Shown piece after piece: positions 49,101-59,961 of a DNA stretch of 64,000 nt. The DNA lies in contig NC_089279.1 in assembly GCF_963678975.1 (NCBI RefSeq), forward strand, positions 29,489,525 through 29,553,524, read 5' to 3'. The DNA is from Dysidea avara. Taxonomy: Eukaryota; Porifera; Demospongiae; Dictyoceratida; Dysideidae. Positions within the stretch are counted from its first letter, which is position 1, and every line of letters begins with the position of its first letter. A program made the translations under genes and the position numbers. The notes under the pieces are model-generated. The model saw only the letters and a list, made by a program, of their open reading frames with translations, did not search any database and was not told the origin of the DNA.

Positions 49101-52100
49101 AAACCAGGAAGATACAACGAAAAAACCAACAGTGTGCAACAATTATGCAATCGAGATTAGCTAATAAAAAACGACTGCTTGCCACGCCTACCAGGTAAAC
49201 CGCTTGGGGTAATGCTTTGAAAATCGCTGTACAGATGGAGTTATCATCTTAGAAAGGCTCTTCAATGGTGTAGAAGAATCAGACTTAAAACCACGGAGTT
49301 ATAACACGAAATCCAACTTAGTGTAGCAAGTGCGAGATCGAGATACTCTAATAGAGCAGTCATCCTAATAGAGCAGTCATCCTAATAGAGCAGTCACCCG
49401 AAGAGAATTCAAGAGATCAGCTAGAAACAAGTAACCTGTATAGAGATCAGCTACAAACAAGTCACCCTGTAGAGAGATCAGCCACAAACAATTCACCCTG
49501 TAGAGAGATCAGCTAGAAGAAGTTACCTTGTAGGGAATTCATGCAACTATAGAAAGAGATAATTCAGCTAGAAGAAATCACCTTGTAGAGTTCAGCTACA
49601 AAGAAACCACCATGTAGAGAATTCGCTTACAAACAAGTCACCCTATAGAAAGATCAGCTAGAAGAAGTTACCTCGTAGAGAGTTCAGTTACAAAGAAACC
49701 ACCATGTAGAGAATTCATTTACAAACTAGTGACCCTGTAGAGACATCAGCTAGAAGAAGTTACCTTGTAAAGAGTTCAGCTACCTAGAAACCATTCTGTA
49801 AAGAGCTCAGCAGCAAACAAATCACCTGTACAGAATTCAGCTACAAACAAATCACCCTGTAGAGAGATCAGCTAGAAGAAGTTACCTTGTTGATAATTCA
49901 GCTACAAAGAAACCATCATGTAGAGAGTTCAGCTACTAACAAATCTCCCTGTAGAGAGATCAGCTAGAAGAAGTTACCTTGTAGAGAGTTCAGCTTCAAA
50001 CAAATCACCCTGTAGAAAGATCAGCTAGAAGAGGTCACCTTGTAGAGAGTTCAGTTACAAAAAAAACCACCATGTAGAGAGCTCAGCTACAAACTAGTGA
50101 CCTTGTAGAGACATCAGCTAGAAGAAGTTACCTTATAGATAGTTCAGCTACAAAGAAACCATTCTTTAAAGAGTTCAGCTGCAAACAAATCACCTGTAAA
50201 GAATTCAGCTACAAATAAATCACCCTGTAGAAAGATGAGCTAGAAAAAGTTACCTTGTAGAGAGTTCAGTTACAAACAAATCACCATGTAGAGAGATCAG
50301 CTAGAAGAAGTTAACTTATAGAGAGTTCAGCTACAAACAAATCACCCTGTAGAGAGATCAGCTAGAAGAAGTTACCTTGTAGAGAGTTCAGCTACAAAGA
50401 AACCACCATGTAGAGAGTTCAGCTGCAAAGAAATCACCCTGTATAAAATTCTGCCACGAATAAATTGCCCTGTAGAAAGATCAGTTAAAAGAAGTTACCT
50501 TGTAGAGAGTTCAGCTACAAAGAAACCATTCTGTAAAGAGCTCAGCTGCAAACAAATCACCTGTACAGAATTCAGCTACAAACAAATCACCCTTTAGAGA
50601 GATCAGCTAGAAGAAATTACTTTGTAGAGAGTTCAGCTACAAAGAAACCACCATGTAGAGAGTTCAGCTGCAAAGAAATCACCCTGTAGAAAATACAGCC
50701 ACAAACAAATTGCCCTGTAGAAAGATCATTTAGATGAAGTTACCTTTTAGAGAGTTCAGCTACAAAGAAACCACCCTGTAGAGAGATCAGCTAGAAGAAG
50801 TTACCTTGTAGATCGTTCAGCTACAAACAAATCACCCTGTAGAGAGATCAGCTAGAAGAAGTTACCTTGTAGAGAGTTCAGCTACAAAGATACCACCATG
50901 TAGAGAGTTCAGCTGTAAAGAAATCACCCTGTATAAAATTCTGCCACGAACAAATTGCCCTGTAGAAAGATCAGTTAAAAGAAGTTACCTTGTAGAGAGT
51001 TCAGCTACAAAGAAACCATTCTGTAAAGAGCTCAGCTGCAAACAAATCACCTGTACAGAATTCAGCTACAAACAAATCACCCTTTAGAGAGATCAGCTAG
51101 AAGAAATTACTTTGTAGAGAGTTCAGCTACAAAGAAACCACCATGTAGAGAGTTCAGCTGCAAAGAAATCACCCTGTAGAAAATACAGCCACAAACAAAT
51201 TGCCCTGTAGAAAGATCATTTAGATGAAGTTACCTTTTAGAGAGTTCAGCTACAAAGAAACCACCCTGTAGAGAGATCAGCTAGAAGAAGTTACCTTGTA
51301 GATCGTTCAGCTACAAACAAATCACCCTGTAGAGAGATCAGCTAGAAGAAGTTACCTTGTAGAGAGTTCAGCTACAAAGATACCACCATGTAGAGAGTTC
51401 AGCTGTAAAGAAATCACCCTGTATAAAATTCTGCCACAAACAAATTGCCCTGTAGAAAGATCAGTTAGAAGAAGTTACCTTTTAGAGAGTTCAGCTACAA
51501 AGAAACCATTTTGTAAAGAGCTCAGCTGCAAACAAATCACCTGTACAGAATTCAGCTACGAACAAATCACCCTGTAGAGAGATCAGCTAGAAGAAGTTAA
51601 CTTGTAGAGAGTTCAGCTACAAAGAAACCATCATTTAGAAAGTTCAGCTAGAAGAAATTACCTTGTAGAGAGTTCAGCTACAAAGAAACCACCATGTAGA
51701 GAGTTCAGCTGCAAAGAAATCACCCTGTAGAAAATTCTGCCAGAAACAAATTGCCCTGTAGAAAGATCAGTTAGAAGAAGTTACCTTTTATAGAGTTCAG
51801 CTACAAAGAAACCATTCTGTAAAGAGCTCAGCTGCAAACAAATCACCTGTACAGAATTCAGCTACAAACAAATCACCCTGTAGAGAGATCAGCTAGAAGA
51901 AATTACTTTGTAGAGAGTTCAGCTACAAACAAATCACCATGTAGAGAGTTCAGCTGCAAAGAAATCACCCTGTATAAAATTCTGCCACAAACAAATTGCC
52001 CTGTAGAAAGATTAGATAGAAGAAGTTACCTTTTAGAGAGTTCAGCTACAAAGAAGCCATTCTGTAAAGAGCTCAGCTGCAAACAAATCACCTGTACAGA

Positions 52101-55100
52101 ATTCAGCTACAAACAAATCACCCTGTAGAGAGATCAGCTAGAAGAAATTACCTTGTAGATAGTTCAGCTACAAACAAATCACCCTGTAGAAAGATCAGTT
52201 AGAAGAAGTTACTTTGTAGAGTGTTCAGCTACAAAGAAACCATTTTGTAAAGAGCTCAGCTGCAAACAAATCACCTGTACAGAATTCAGCTACGAACAAA
52301 TCACCCTGTAGAGGGATCAGCTAGAAGAAGTTACCTTGTAGATAGTTCAGCTACAAACAAATCTCCCTGTAGAGAGATCTAGAGAGTTCAGCTACAAAGA
52401 AACCATTTTGTAAAGAGCTCAGCTGCAAACAAATCACCTGTACAGAATTCAGCTACGAACAAATCACCCTGTAGAGAGATCAGCTAGAAGAAGTTACCTT
52501 GTAGATAGTTCAGCTACAAACAAATCTCCCTGTAGAGAGATCAGCTAGAAGAAATTACCTTGTAGAGAGTTCAGCTACAAAGAAATCATCATGTGGAGAG
52601 TTCAGCTGCAAAGAAATCACCACTGCCCAAATTTCAAGGCAATAGCTCTTTCCAATCTGAAGTTATCAATTGTCAAAGTTGGCAAATTGGATGTGTGTGG
52701 AAGGCCCCTTTTCGCAAATCCGGTCCCATATGTATTATATATATAATTTGTACATTTACTGATAAAATATTTAAAGTACATCTACTTCATCTTTTCTTCT
52801 TCCTGTAGTAAAGAAAAAAAACATAGGTTAAAAAAGTCCCAAAGCTGGCCATAGGCCGGCTTTGGGGTATACAAATACAAAAAGAAATGAAATCTAATCC
52901 AAAACAGCCAAGCTGTAAAAAAAGTGTGCGGCCCTCAGAAAGGCTATGGTGAAAAAAGATGTGAAATCTAAGGTGGCGGCCAAGAAATGGCTGTAATGGT
53001 AGGTTAATGGTAAAAATTTTAATAACGACAATTCAGGTGAATTTTTGTGCCGCTTCACAAAATTTACCTGAATTTTCATTATTAAAATTTTTACCATTAA
53101 CCTACCATCACAGCCATTTCTTGGCCGCCACCTTGGATTTCACATCTTTTTTCACCATAGCCTTTCTGAGGGCCGCACACTTTTTTTACAGCTTGGCTGT
53201 TTTGGATTAGATATCTATATCCTTAAGGCTGCAAGCCTGGATGTAGTACTCAATGTGTGGTCGAATGTATGCTTTGCAAAGGATGTTAAATGAATCTATT
53301 GTAATATACTTAAATATATTGTTTGATAGAAGCAAGACTTTGCATTGCTTTAGCATACGCCTTCTGGCATTGAATACTTGGGCGCAAGGTGGAAGTTATC
53401 CAGAATCCAAGATCTTTCTCACAGTCTGTGGTAGAAAGACTGTGGCCAACATTGTCTGGATCTGTGATGGTGTAAGATGTGGGAATTAAATGAGGTCTAA
53501 CTGGCATGTGTTTACATTTCTTTACATTGAATCTGTGAATTTATGTCAGTCTGTAGTCGTTGAGAATCTGCAATGTCTTTAATTTTAGTGTAAATCTTAG
53601 GTGTCATCAGCAAACATGCTAATGTTACATTCTACTTGCTCGGCTATGTCATTAATGTACTGTGAACGTTCACTGAGGAAATCTTTAATCCACAATAACA
53701 ATTTTCCTTTAATACCATATGCGTCTTTTAATTACTGTAGTCTGCAGTGAGGCACAGTGTCAAACACCTTCTGAAAGTCTAAAAGGATTATATTTATTCC
53801 AATGTTGTTATCTAGTGCTGACATCCAGCCATTTAAGGCTGTCAATAAATTGTCAAACACAATCTTTCCTTGTTACAGTAAAGCCATGTTGGTGTTGAGA
53901 AATTAATCTGTGTTGTGTAAGAAACTCTGTTATACATGACACAAAAGATTCAAGAATCTTACAAACTTGTGAGGTGAGATTAATAGGATGACAATTGTTA
54001 GGATCGTACTGAGACCCCTTTTTAAATCTCAGTGTAACAAGTGCTTGTTTCCAGTCTAAAGGGGGTTTTCCACACTTTAATGAGAGATTGTACAACATTG
54101 ATAATAGTTTGCATAGACCATAACGACTCTCTATTAAAATCCATGCATGTATTCTATCAAGGCCCATAGCTTTACTAGTATTAAGCAATGAAACAAGGGA
54201 GATCATCTACACCTGCAGCTATACTTGTGGATTATATAAGACTGAAGTAGGAATTAAACATCCACAGACATAGCTACAGGTGTCCCTTGTTATGTTGTTT
54301 TATTTCTATGATCTCAGCCTACTCAAATGTAATTTTTTCCTAATGCTTATTGCTATGGTCTCATACCCAGACTCATTGATTGCCTTCTTTTCCTTTTGAT
54401 TGTCAAGGGGAATGGGTCTCGTACATATGCAAAGGCCAGTTAAGTTAACAAAGCAAAGTTAGATATTACTGTTGACTAAAGCTATGTATCCAAGGTGGCA
54501 TGTTTCATAGCTTTCAGTGCAGGGGTGCAGAAATAGGGGAAGGGAGGACTCAAGTGTAAAATTTCCTTACACTTGTTTGTTTATGTGTTATTTTTTGTCT
54601 AGTGAACCATGCATACCGCATCAAAGGAAAGAATGGCACCAGTCAGACATAATGTCTGACCCAACTATCAATCACTGGCAAATATTGCAGCCATTTTTCC
54701 CATTATACAGCTTTACAAACGAAATGAAGAACAGTGTAAGAAATGTTTCTGCAATCAATCCAGTCACTACATGCCTCGACTATCAATTACTGGGAATCAA
54801 TTGGCTATTCCGCTTTATCTTCAGGTATGCTCTACATGGCATTGCAAACAAAGAACAGTACTAGAAATGCTTCTGCAATCAATCCACTTACTACGGAAAT
54901 AAGAGTAAATAATAGTGACCTCTCCATTATTTACTCTCGACAGAAATTTGTGTGTGTACGTGCGTGCATGTGTGTGTACGTGCGTGCATGTGTGTGTGTA
55001 CGTGCGTACATGTGTGTGTGTACGTGCGTGCATGTGTGTGTGTACGTGCGTGCATGTGTGTGTGTACGTGCGTGCATGTGTGTGTGTACGTGCGTGCATG

Positions 55101-55424
55101 TGTGTGTGTACGTGCGTGCATGTGTGTGTGTACGTGCGTGCATGTGTGTGTGTACGTGCGTGCATGTGTGTGTGTACGTGCGTGCATGTGTGTACGTGCG
55201 TGCATGTGTGTGTGTGTGTGTGATGTATTATTACCAAATACTGATTAATTAATTATGCTATAGTTGGGAGAACCACAACTGATAAGTTTATTAGAAAGAG
55301 TTAGTCAGCAAACCCAAAAGAAGACGACAGTCAAGGTGACATGTTTGTTGTGCTTAGCTATGTTTGAAAATTCTTGTTTTAGTTTGAGAGAAGACATCGT
55401 CTTTCAGATGATGAAAGTGACTAA
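46193..55424 (+). CDS. PDCD5: Programmed cell death protein 5 homologue
   Basis: Six exons: 46193-46258, 46317-46381, 46426-46487, 46543-46634, 55264-55335, 55383-55424, coding 132 aa (human 125 aa). The start [20 protein letters not shown], then a Gly-rich linker, [56 protein letters not shown] and the C-terminus [13 protein letters not shown] align along the whole human protein. The family is a small conserved three-helix DNA-binding-fold protein, known to bind the TRiC/CCT chaperonin and to act in apoptosis regulation. The third donor (AGAT before GTGAAT) is weak but gives the expected ARARLNS. The last two exons lie beyond an 8.6-kb fourth intron full of mobile DNA. The C-terminal acidic serine (SDDESD) resembles the CK2-type site of PDCD5. 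Confidence 0.93.
46672..47078. mobile_element. Tc1/mariner-like MITE, CCGTATTTTACCGG ends, in PDCD5 intron 4
   Basis: CCGTATTTTACCGGTTAATAG with CCGCGG is inverted at CCGCGG with CTATTAACCGGTCAAATACGG; TA flanks both sides. It starts 37 bp after the exon 4 donor. 407 bp, non-coding. Confidence 0.8.
47240..48280. repeat. Dispersed repeat with a CTGACTGATGCCTC core (copy 2)
   Basis: Same block series as 37370-38060 (CCAGCCTCACTTTTCCTTCAT, CTGACTGATGCCTCC, GGGCTTGATTTATGCAGTGT, TGTGTCCTCCTTTGTGTCCC), with an inner palindrome: ATTTTAGATGCCTATAAGCA near 47470 is answered at about 47930. Confidence 0.6.
48301..48566 (-). pseudogene. LINE fragment, C-terminal end of ORF2, split from its upstream part
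   Basis: The minus strand reads [40 protein letters not shown] and [18 protein letters not shown], the standard C-terminal block after the RT in Jockey/CR1-type LINEs. The reading continues from the fragment at 53213-54206 across the inserted composite element (...[12 protein letters not shown] then LMLEKIQ). Confidence 0.85.
49400..52615 (+). repeat. 3.2-kb satellite array, about 31-bp monomers with a 490-bp higher-order period
   Basis: Monomers alternate between GTAGAGAGATCAGCTAGAAG-AAGTTACCTT (30 bp) and GTAGAGAGTTCAGCTACAAA-CAAATCACCCT (31 bp), with variants. The rare variant GTATAAAATTCTGCCAC begins at 50441, 50931 and 51421, exactly 490 bp apart, and again near 51971, which shows multi-monomer units duplicated as blocks. 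Confidence 0.95.
52893..53212. repeat. 320-bp palindromic tail of the long composite element
   Basis: Arms of about 148 bp (ATCTAATCCAAAACAGCCAA ... and its complement ending TTGGCTGTTTTGGATTAGAT) flank a short centre near 53050. The duplicated 67-aa frames on opposite strands at 52894-53097 and 53007-53210 are this palindrome, not genes. Confidence 0.9.
53213..54206 (-). pseudogene. LINE fragment, reverse transcriptase region, upstream of the split
   Basis: The minus strand reads [49 protein letters not shown] (53860-54200), then through frameshifts [20 protein letters not shown] (about 53400) and [19 protein letters not shown] (about 53220-53260). It is continuous in sense with 48301-48566, so it is one LINE copy cut by a later insertion. 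Confidence 0.85.
54949..55222. repeat. Minisatellite of a roughly 20-22-bp unit next to PDCD5 exon 5
   Basis: About 12 copies of TGTGTGTGTACGTGCGTGCA end 41 bp before the start of exon 5. All frames across it on both strands stay open, which produces six spurious ORFs. Confidence 0.95.
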
Positions 55425-58279
55425 CAATATTTTGTATGAACTGTGTTTGTATGTGTATCTGGCATGTCATGACTACATCTGTTATCAAAACTCTTGAAGA
55501 ATTGGTATCATATTTTTACCATATTCAAACAAAAGTAAATATTTTGAGACTTAGTAGTGGAACTTTGAAATTGTATTAGTGTTGCCATGATACATCGATA
55601 GTATTGATATGATGAGGTGGTGATATGATATGATATGCCAATCAGTTAATTGATGTTGTGATAGTGGTGCTGCTTAGTATAATGATGTGTGGGAGGCCAG
55701 ACATACCAGTATGGTATTTGGCATTTAATTAAGTTATGTGTTGATGGTGTAGTGTGGTAAACAAGCCAACCCCAAAGTAAACTGGGAGGTTTTAAGGTTT
55801 CTATGTAGTGCCAGCCACTTGTCTCAACTGTATCAGTAGTAGTTAGAGACCTACCACAAGGATCTTCGTGATTTTAAAAACCCGAGGCAAAGCTGAGGTG
55901 TTTTTTAAAGTCACAAAGATCTGAGTGGGAGGTCTCTAACTGACTTAGAAAATGGTGTGGGTGTATTTATACTGGTAGATGAATGTAGATATCATGTCAT
56001 TATGTCTTGTGCAAAATATAAACCCACAATCACTTTCTACATTGTTATATATATATAAATCGAAGCTTACTGATCTGCCTCCTGAGGGAGGTATAGCAGA
56101 TCAGTGATCATTAGTGAGATCTGTAATGTCATTCAGCACATCAGTGATCATTAGCGAGGTGTGCTGTGTGTAGACTCCCTCAACTGGAAATTGGAGGTCT
56201 CATTTTAGAGAACCTCTCCAGAGGTCTCTTAGGGATTTTAAAGACCTCATTATCTCTCAAAGATCAAAGGGTTTTATGCATACCATTTTCTAATTGAGAT
56301 CTTTGTCAAAGGTGTGCATCCTATTTACAGGCTAGGGCTCTGTATGCTTCAAACATTTCCAATTCTGAATGCACTCAAGGCACAATGAATTCTGATAATA
56401 GAGGGACTTTGAGTCCTTCATTCAAGATATATATAGATGTCTACTTAATATATTGGTTTTAAAAGTATAATTAAATACAGTAGAAGTTCAACCATTTGTA
56501 ACATCTTAATTGTTGAGCTCATAGTAGTTTGTTATCTGAGCAATAAAACATTTGTAAAGTCAAAACTGTTGAACAAATTCATTAACAAGAACTTCTACTT
56601 AACCTCTCTGTATACTAAATATTTAGCAAGCGTTAATAATGATTTGATTTTTGTTTGAAGTCAACTACCCATTCTCATCGAAAGTTAGTAAAAATTTTAC
56701 TTGCCCACACATTTAAAGTGAGCTGTACGGATTGTTATTCCGCATGTATGTGCAAAGGGTGATGTAGTTGAATTGTCTTAACACTGCACAAATTTGTAGT
56801 GTTAAATCTAAAGTGTGCAATGAGATATGTGGTGTTAATTTATAGGGCAATTGCCATAAGAATATATAGCATGACTGCATATCATGTATACAAACAATTC
56901 TGCATGAAATCACTCTCAGATTCAGTTTCAGAGTCTGATTTTCAAAAATTTCTCAGGGAAACATGCCCTCAGACTCTACTAATTTACATTTCTGGTGTTC
57001 TGACTGTTTGCACATCAAGGTATGGTTGCTTTTCCTCTTCATAGTACATGTAGTTAGGCCCAGGCACTGTCTCACCAGAAAATAGCTTCCTTTGTGTCTG
57101 ATGCATACTGTAGGAGTCAATTACTTGAGAAAGTGTGCAGTGTTAAATAAAAGTTACTGTAGGCACTATGAATTGTAAAGCAGCTTTCAGGTTGGTTGTT
57201 TTTGACTACACATTGCACATGTGGAATGAGCAATATGAAGTTGAATTCTAAGCTGTATTCACTGCACGTGCACTACGTGGTTGCACACAGATAGATATCT
57301 GTATACTGTTCTTGATAATGACTTGGAGTATTGAACCGTTTACTAATGGAGTGCCGATATTCTATTGTATCCAATCAGCAACTGATTTTGTATATTTTTG
57401 TTCTGTGATTACTTTGTGTTGTCCCACTTAGTATGTTGTACATGCTGTTTTTCTTCTCCAACAAGGAAGAAAGGCTTTGCTGATTGTTGAGGGGTTAAAA
57501 TAATTACGTCTTATCTCCATTTGGCCTATACTTTGGTTCTGGACTTCGTCCAAGATAAATTATATGTCTGCTGCAATCTTAATGCAAACCATGGCCAAGG
57601 TATTCTCTTTGAAAAAAATGATGGAAGTGTAAAACTTAACTTGTAAACTACAATCAGAAGAAGTATCTGAACAAATATTAAACCTACTTCTAGTGACCAC
57701 TCTGAAAATTGGCAATTTACAATATTTTCTAACAATTTTGAGTGGATACTGACCCCATTTTGTTTCTATCAGAAAATGTGCTGCATTTTATCTTACCAGA
57801 TAATGGGAGTTCAATTGATGAAAGGATCTCTATAATATTTTTGCATGCAGAGCATTTCAACAAACCCATGTACAATACATGTTATCTTATGGACATATAC
57901 AAGATGTGATAGTGTGGACAGCTGTTACCACATTCATGTGTTGCTAAATTTAAAAATGCCCCAAATATGGCCATGCACAGACAAAATGTGGTTATAGCTT
58001 TATTAGAGTGCTGGGGACAACAAAGTATAATACAATAATGCAGTTCTCTATTTGTACCATGATATAGGTCTTTTAAGTTATAAGGGAATATGTTCCTGTA
58101 ATCCATACAAGTGGATCTGTCCATAATGCAACCTTGCATGTTGCAGCATACATGCATACACTAAAATATATTTACGTTAACATCAACACTTATACACACA
58201 ATTTATGGATTATCATACAGTACGATAGCACGTATAGTAGGGACCACAAAGGAGTATATAGGCATGGCCCACTAAAATA
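55425..58279. other. Intergenic region downstream of PDCD5
   Basis: It holds a palindrome at 55842-55940 (GTTAGAGACCTACC answered by GGAGGTCTCTAAC), a CAGTAGAAGTTC-type relic at about 56477-56600, and no exon I can support. Short frames (56713-57044, 57526-58157) show no motif. Confidence 0.45.
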
Positions 58280-58760
58280 ATATCACCCAAAAACCAACCT
58301 CAATTTTCCCAGACGACAATGAAGCAGTATTGGTGAGGTAAAACTAAGCCCAAAAAAGCTTTCAGATTGACCCGACACGCTTTCAACAAGTTGCTACAGA
58401 ATTTAAAAAAATTTTTATTCAACGGAATTTTCTACTGACTGACTGAGTAACTGACTGACTGATACCTTCAGACAAGCATAACTCTAGTAGCTAAGGCTAC
58501 AGGCTTGATTTTTTCACTGTTTGACGTCGTTTCAGCCCAACAGGTGCCTTTTGGCATACCGCAGTACGTACAATGTATTCTTCATGGACTTACCAGTGTC
58601 CTCCTTTGTGTCCCATTCATCTTTGCTGACAGCGAAAAGTGTCCTATGGGTATACACCATTGCATTGAGAAGTGTGCAGTAGGTGAAACATATTTGCTCA
58701 CCACAAAGCATAGAAAGATTGCTGAGATCTGATAAGTTCTGAAGTTACTCTCATTACATG
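58280..58760. repeat. Dispersed repeat with a CTGACTGATACCTTC core (copy 3)
   Basis: CCAACCTCAATTTTCCCAG, CTGACTGATACCTTCAGACA, CAGGCTTGATTTTTTCACTG, TTTGACGTCG, then GTGTCCTCCTTTGTGTCCCA, parallel to the copies at 37370 and 47240. Confidence 0.6.
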
Positions 58761-59876
58761 TACAAACTTGCAGCTAGAAGCACCTGCAGTTTCAAGATTG
58801 TCCAGATTGCTAGATGGCTTCCTGATTCAATTGTGCCATTTTCCCCTTTGGGGAGCCCCAGAGAAAAAATGTACCCTTTTTCAGTTTTTAAGCACTGTGC
58901 ATGCCAAAGTAGTTAATTCCAACCCAACAAACTATATATTTCTGAGATTGGCAATCATACTCTATCTATTGAGCATATAAAAAGCCCATTTTTTCCAAAA
59001 TTTAAAAATTTGGCTGGAATGCCTACTATTAGAGTATATCGATCTTTTTAACAAGTTTTGAAAAGGGCTCATGTTACCTCTGTAAATCCTTCCCTGAGAG
59101 ATGAATGCAATCTTTATCAATTCTTGTGCTGTCTTGTGTGTGTGCAGTGTGCACAGTGCGCGCGCTTGAATTTAGGTATTCAGAGTCGCTTGAATTTAGG
59201 TATTCAGAGTCAAGTTTTTCACAAATTCAAAACTTCATATCATTTACTATTATTACTAACAATAATAAATTAAACAAATCTGTTAATAGCTCTATTAATA
59301 TTAATTGCATATATTATTTCTTCTCTATGTGTGGAAAAAGGGGATAGTCGGTGGATGGGTGTGCACTACATGAAGTGTATGTCACTATAAGTTTCATATG
59401 TATTAGAAAATTGATCATTGCAATAAAGCTTTATACCATTTCGGCAGCATGTATACAATTGAATTTAAATAACGTTACCAAGAGTATATCTATACTTACT
59501 AAACACTAGCAATTTGCCTCCTAACTGTGTAATGTTGAAATACTCTAATATAGCAGTCAAGCAATCGCAGCTGCAGCTGAATCTTAACTTTTTCCGACAG
59601 TTTAAAACACTGTTTGTCAATTAATATCCAATATCAGAGCTTCTAATTTAAATCTCATTAGCATGTTCTTATTAATTTTATTTACAGTATGCTTACGTAC
59701 ACACTACAAACTGTGTACTATTCACAAGTGCTCCATTTATAAAGATTATATAGTCTCTGTGGTACACACTGCCTTGTGAAACTTTTGTGCACGTTCTATG
59801 TCATATGAACTTTGCTACTAAATATGTATAAATTATAGTATGGCATATTAAACAATTGTAGCTAGCTACAAACTAA
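58761..59876. other. Intergenic, nothing coding seen
   Basis: A 21-bp direct duplication (TTGAATTTAGGTATTCAGAGT, two copies about 59166-59208) and motif relatives at 59029 and 59538 are the only structures noticed. Confidence 0.45.
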
Positions 59877-59882
59877 TTTATT
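59877..59882 (-). terminator. Polyadenylation signal AATAAA for the 886-aa ORF
   Basis: TTTATT on the plus strand gives AATAAA on the minus strand, about 80 bp beyond the stop codon of the CHAT-like gene. Confidence 0.55.
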
Positions 59883-59961
59883 TTAACTAAATACAGTATA
59901 TAATAGTATAAGTGCTTGACAGTTATTAGTATTGTCACTTTTTCACAAAGTTACAAATAAG

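Larger units (their letters stand above)
48567..53212 (+). mobile_element. Composite non-coding element, long copy, inside PDCD5 intron 4
   Basis: It has the same module order as 531-2204: a head from GTGTCGTGCGGCCCAAGAAG; a conserved stretch to about 49330 ending in GAGATACTCTAATAGAGCAG; a 3.2-kb satellite (49400-52615); then the segment from CAAAGCTGGCCATAGGCCGG to the palindromic tail ending GATTAGAT (53212). It splits one LINE precisely between two adjacent codon regions. The head module repeats at 63780. No protein-coding potential is visible; ORFs at 48445-48828 and 48683-49198 are read-through of this repeat. The family is unknown to me. Ends were compared with Helitron rules without a convincing fit. 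Confidence 0.65.

Noticed and set aside
48445-49198. ORFs of 127 and 171 aa on opposite strands
   Set aside because: They run across the LINE/composite-element junction and the element head; low complexity (Lys-rich or Phe-rich) from an A/T tract.
49400-52615. CRISPR array
   Set aside because: Units are head-to-tail satellite monomers with no unique spacers, and the genome is eukaryotic.
52894-53210. Two near-identical 67-aa ORFs on opposite strands
   Set aside because: They are the two arms of one palindrome, so the similarity comes from the inverted repeat and not from duplicated genes.
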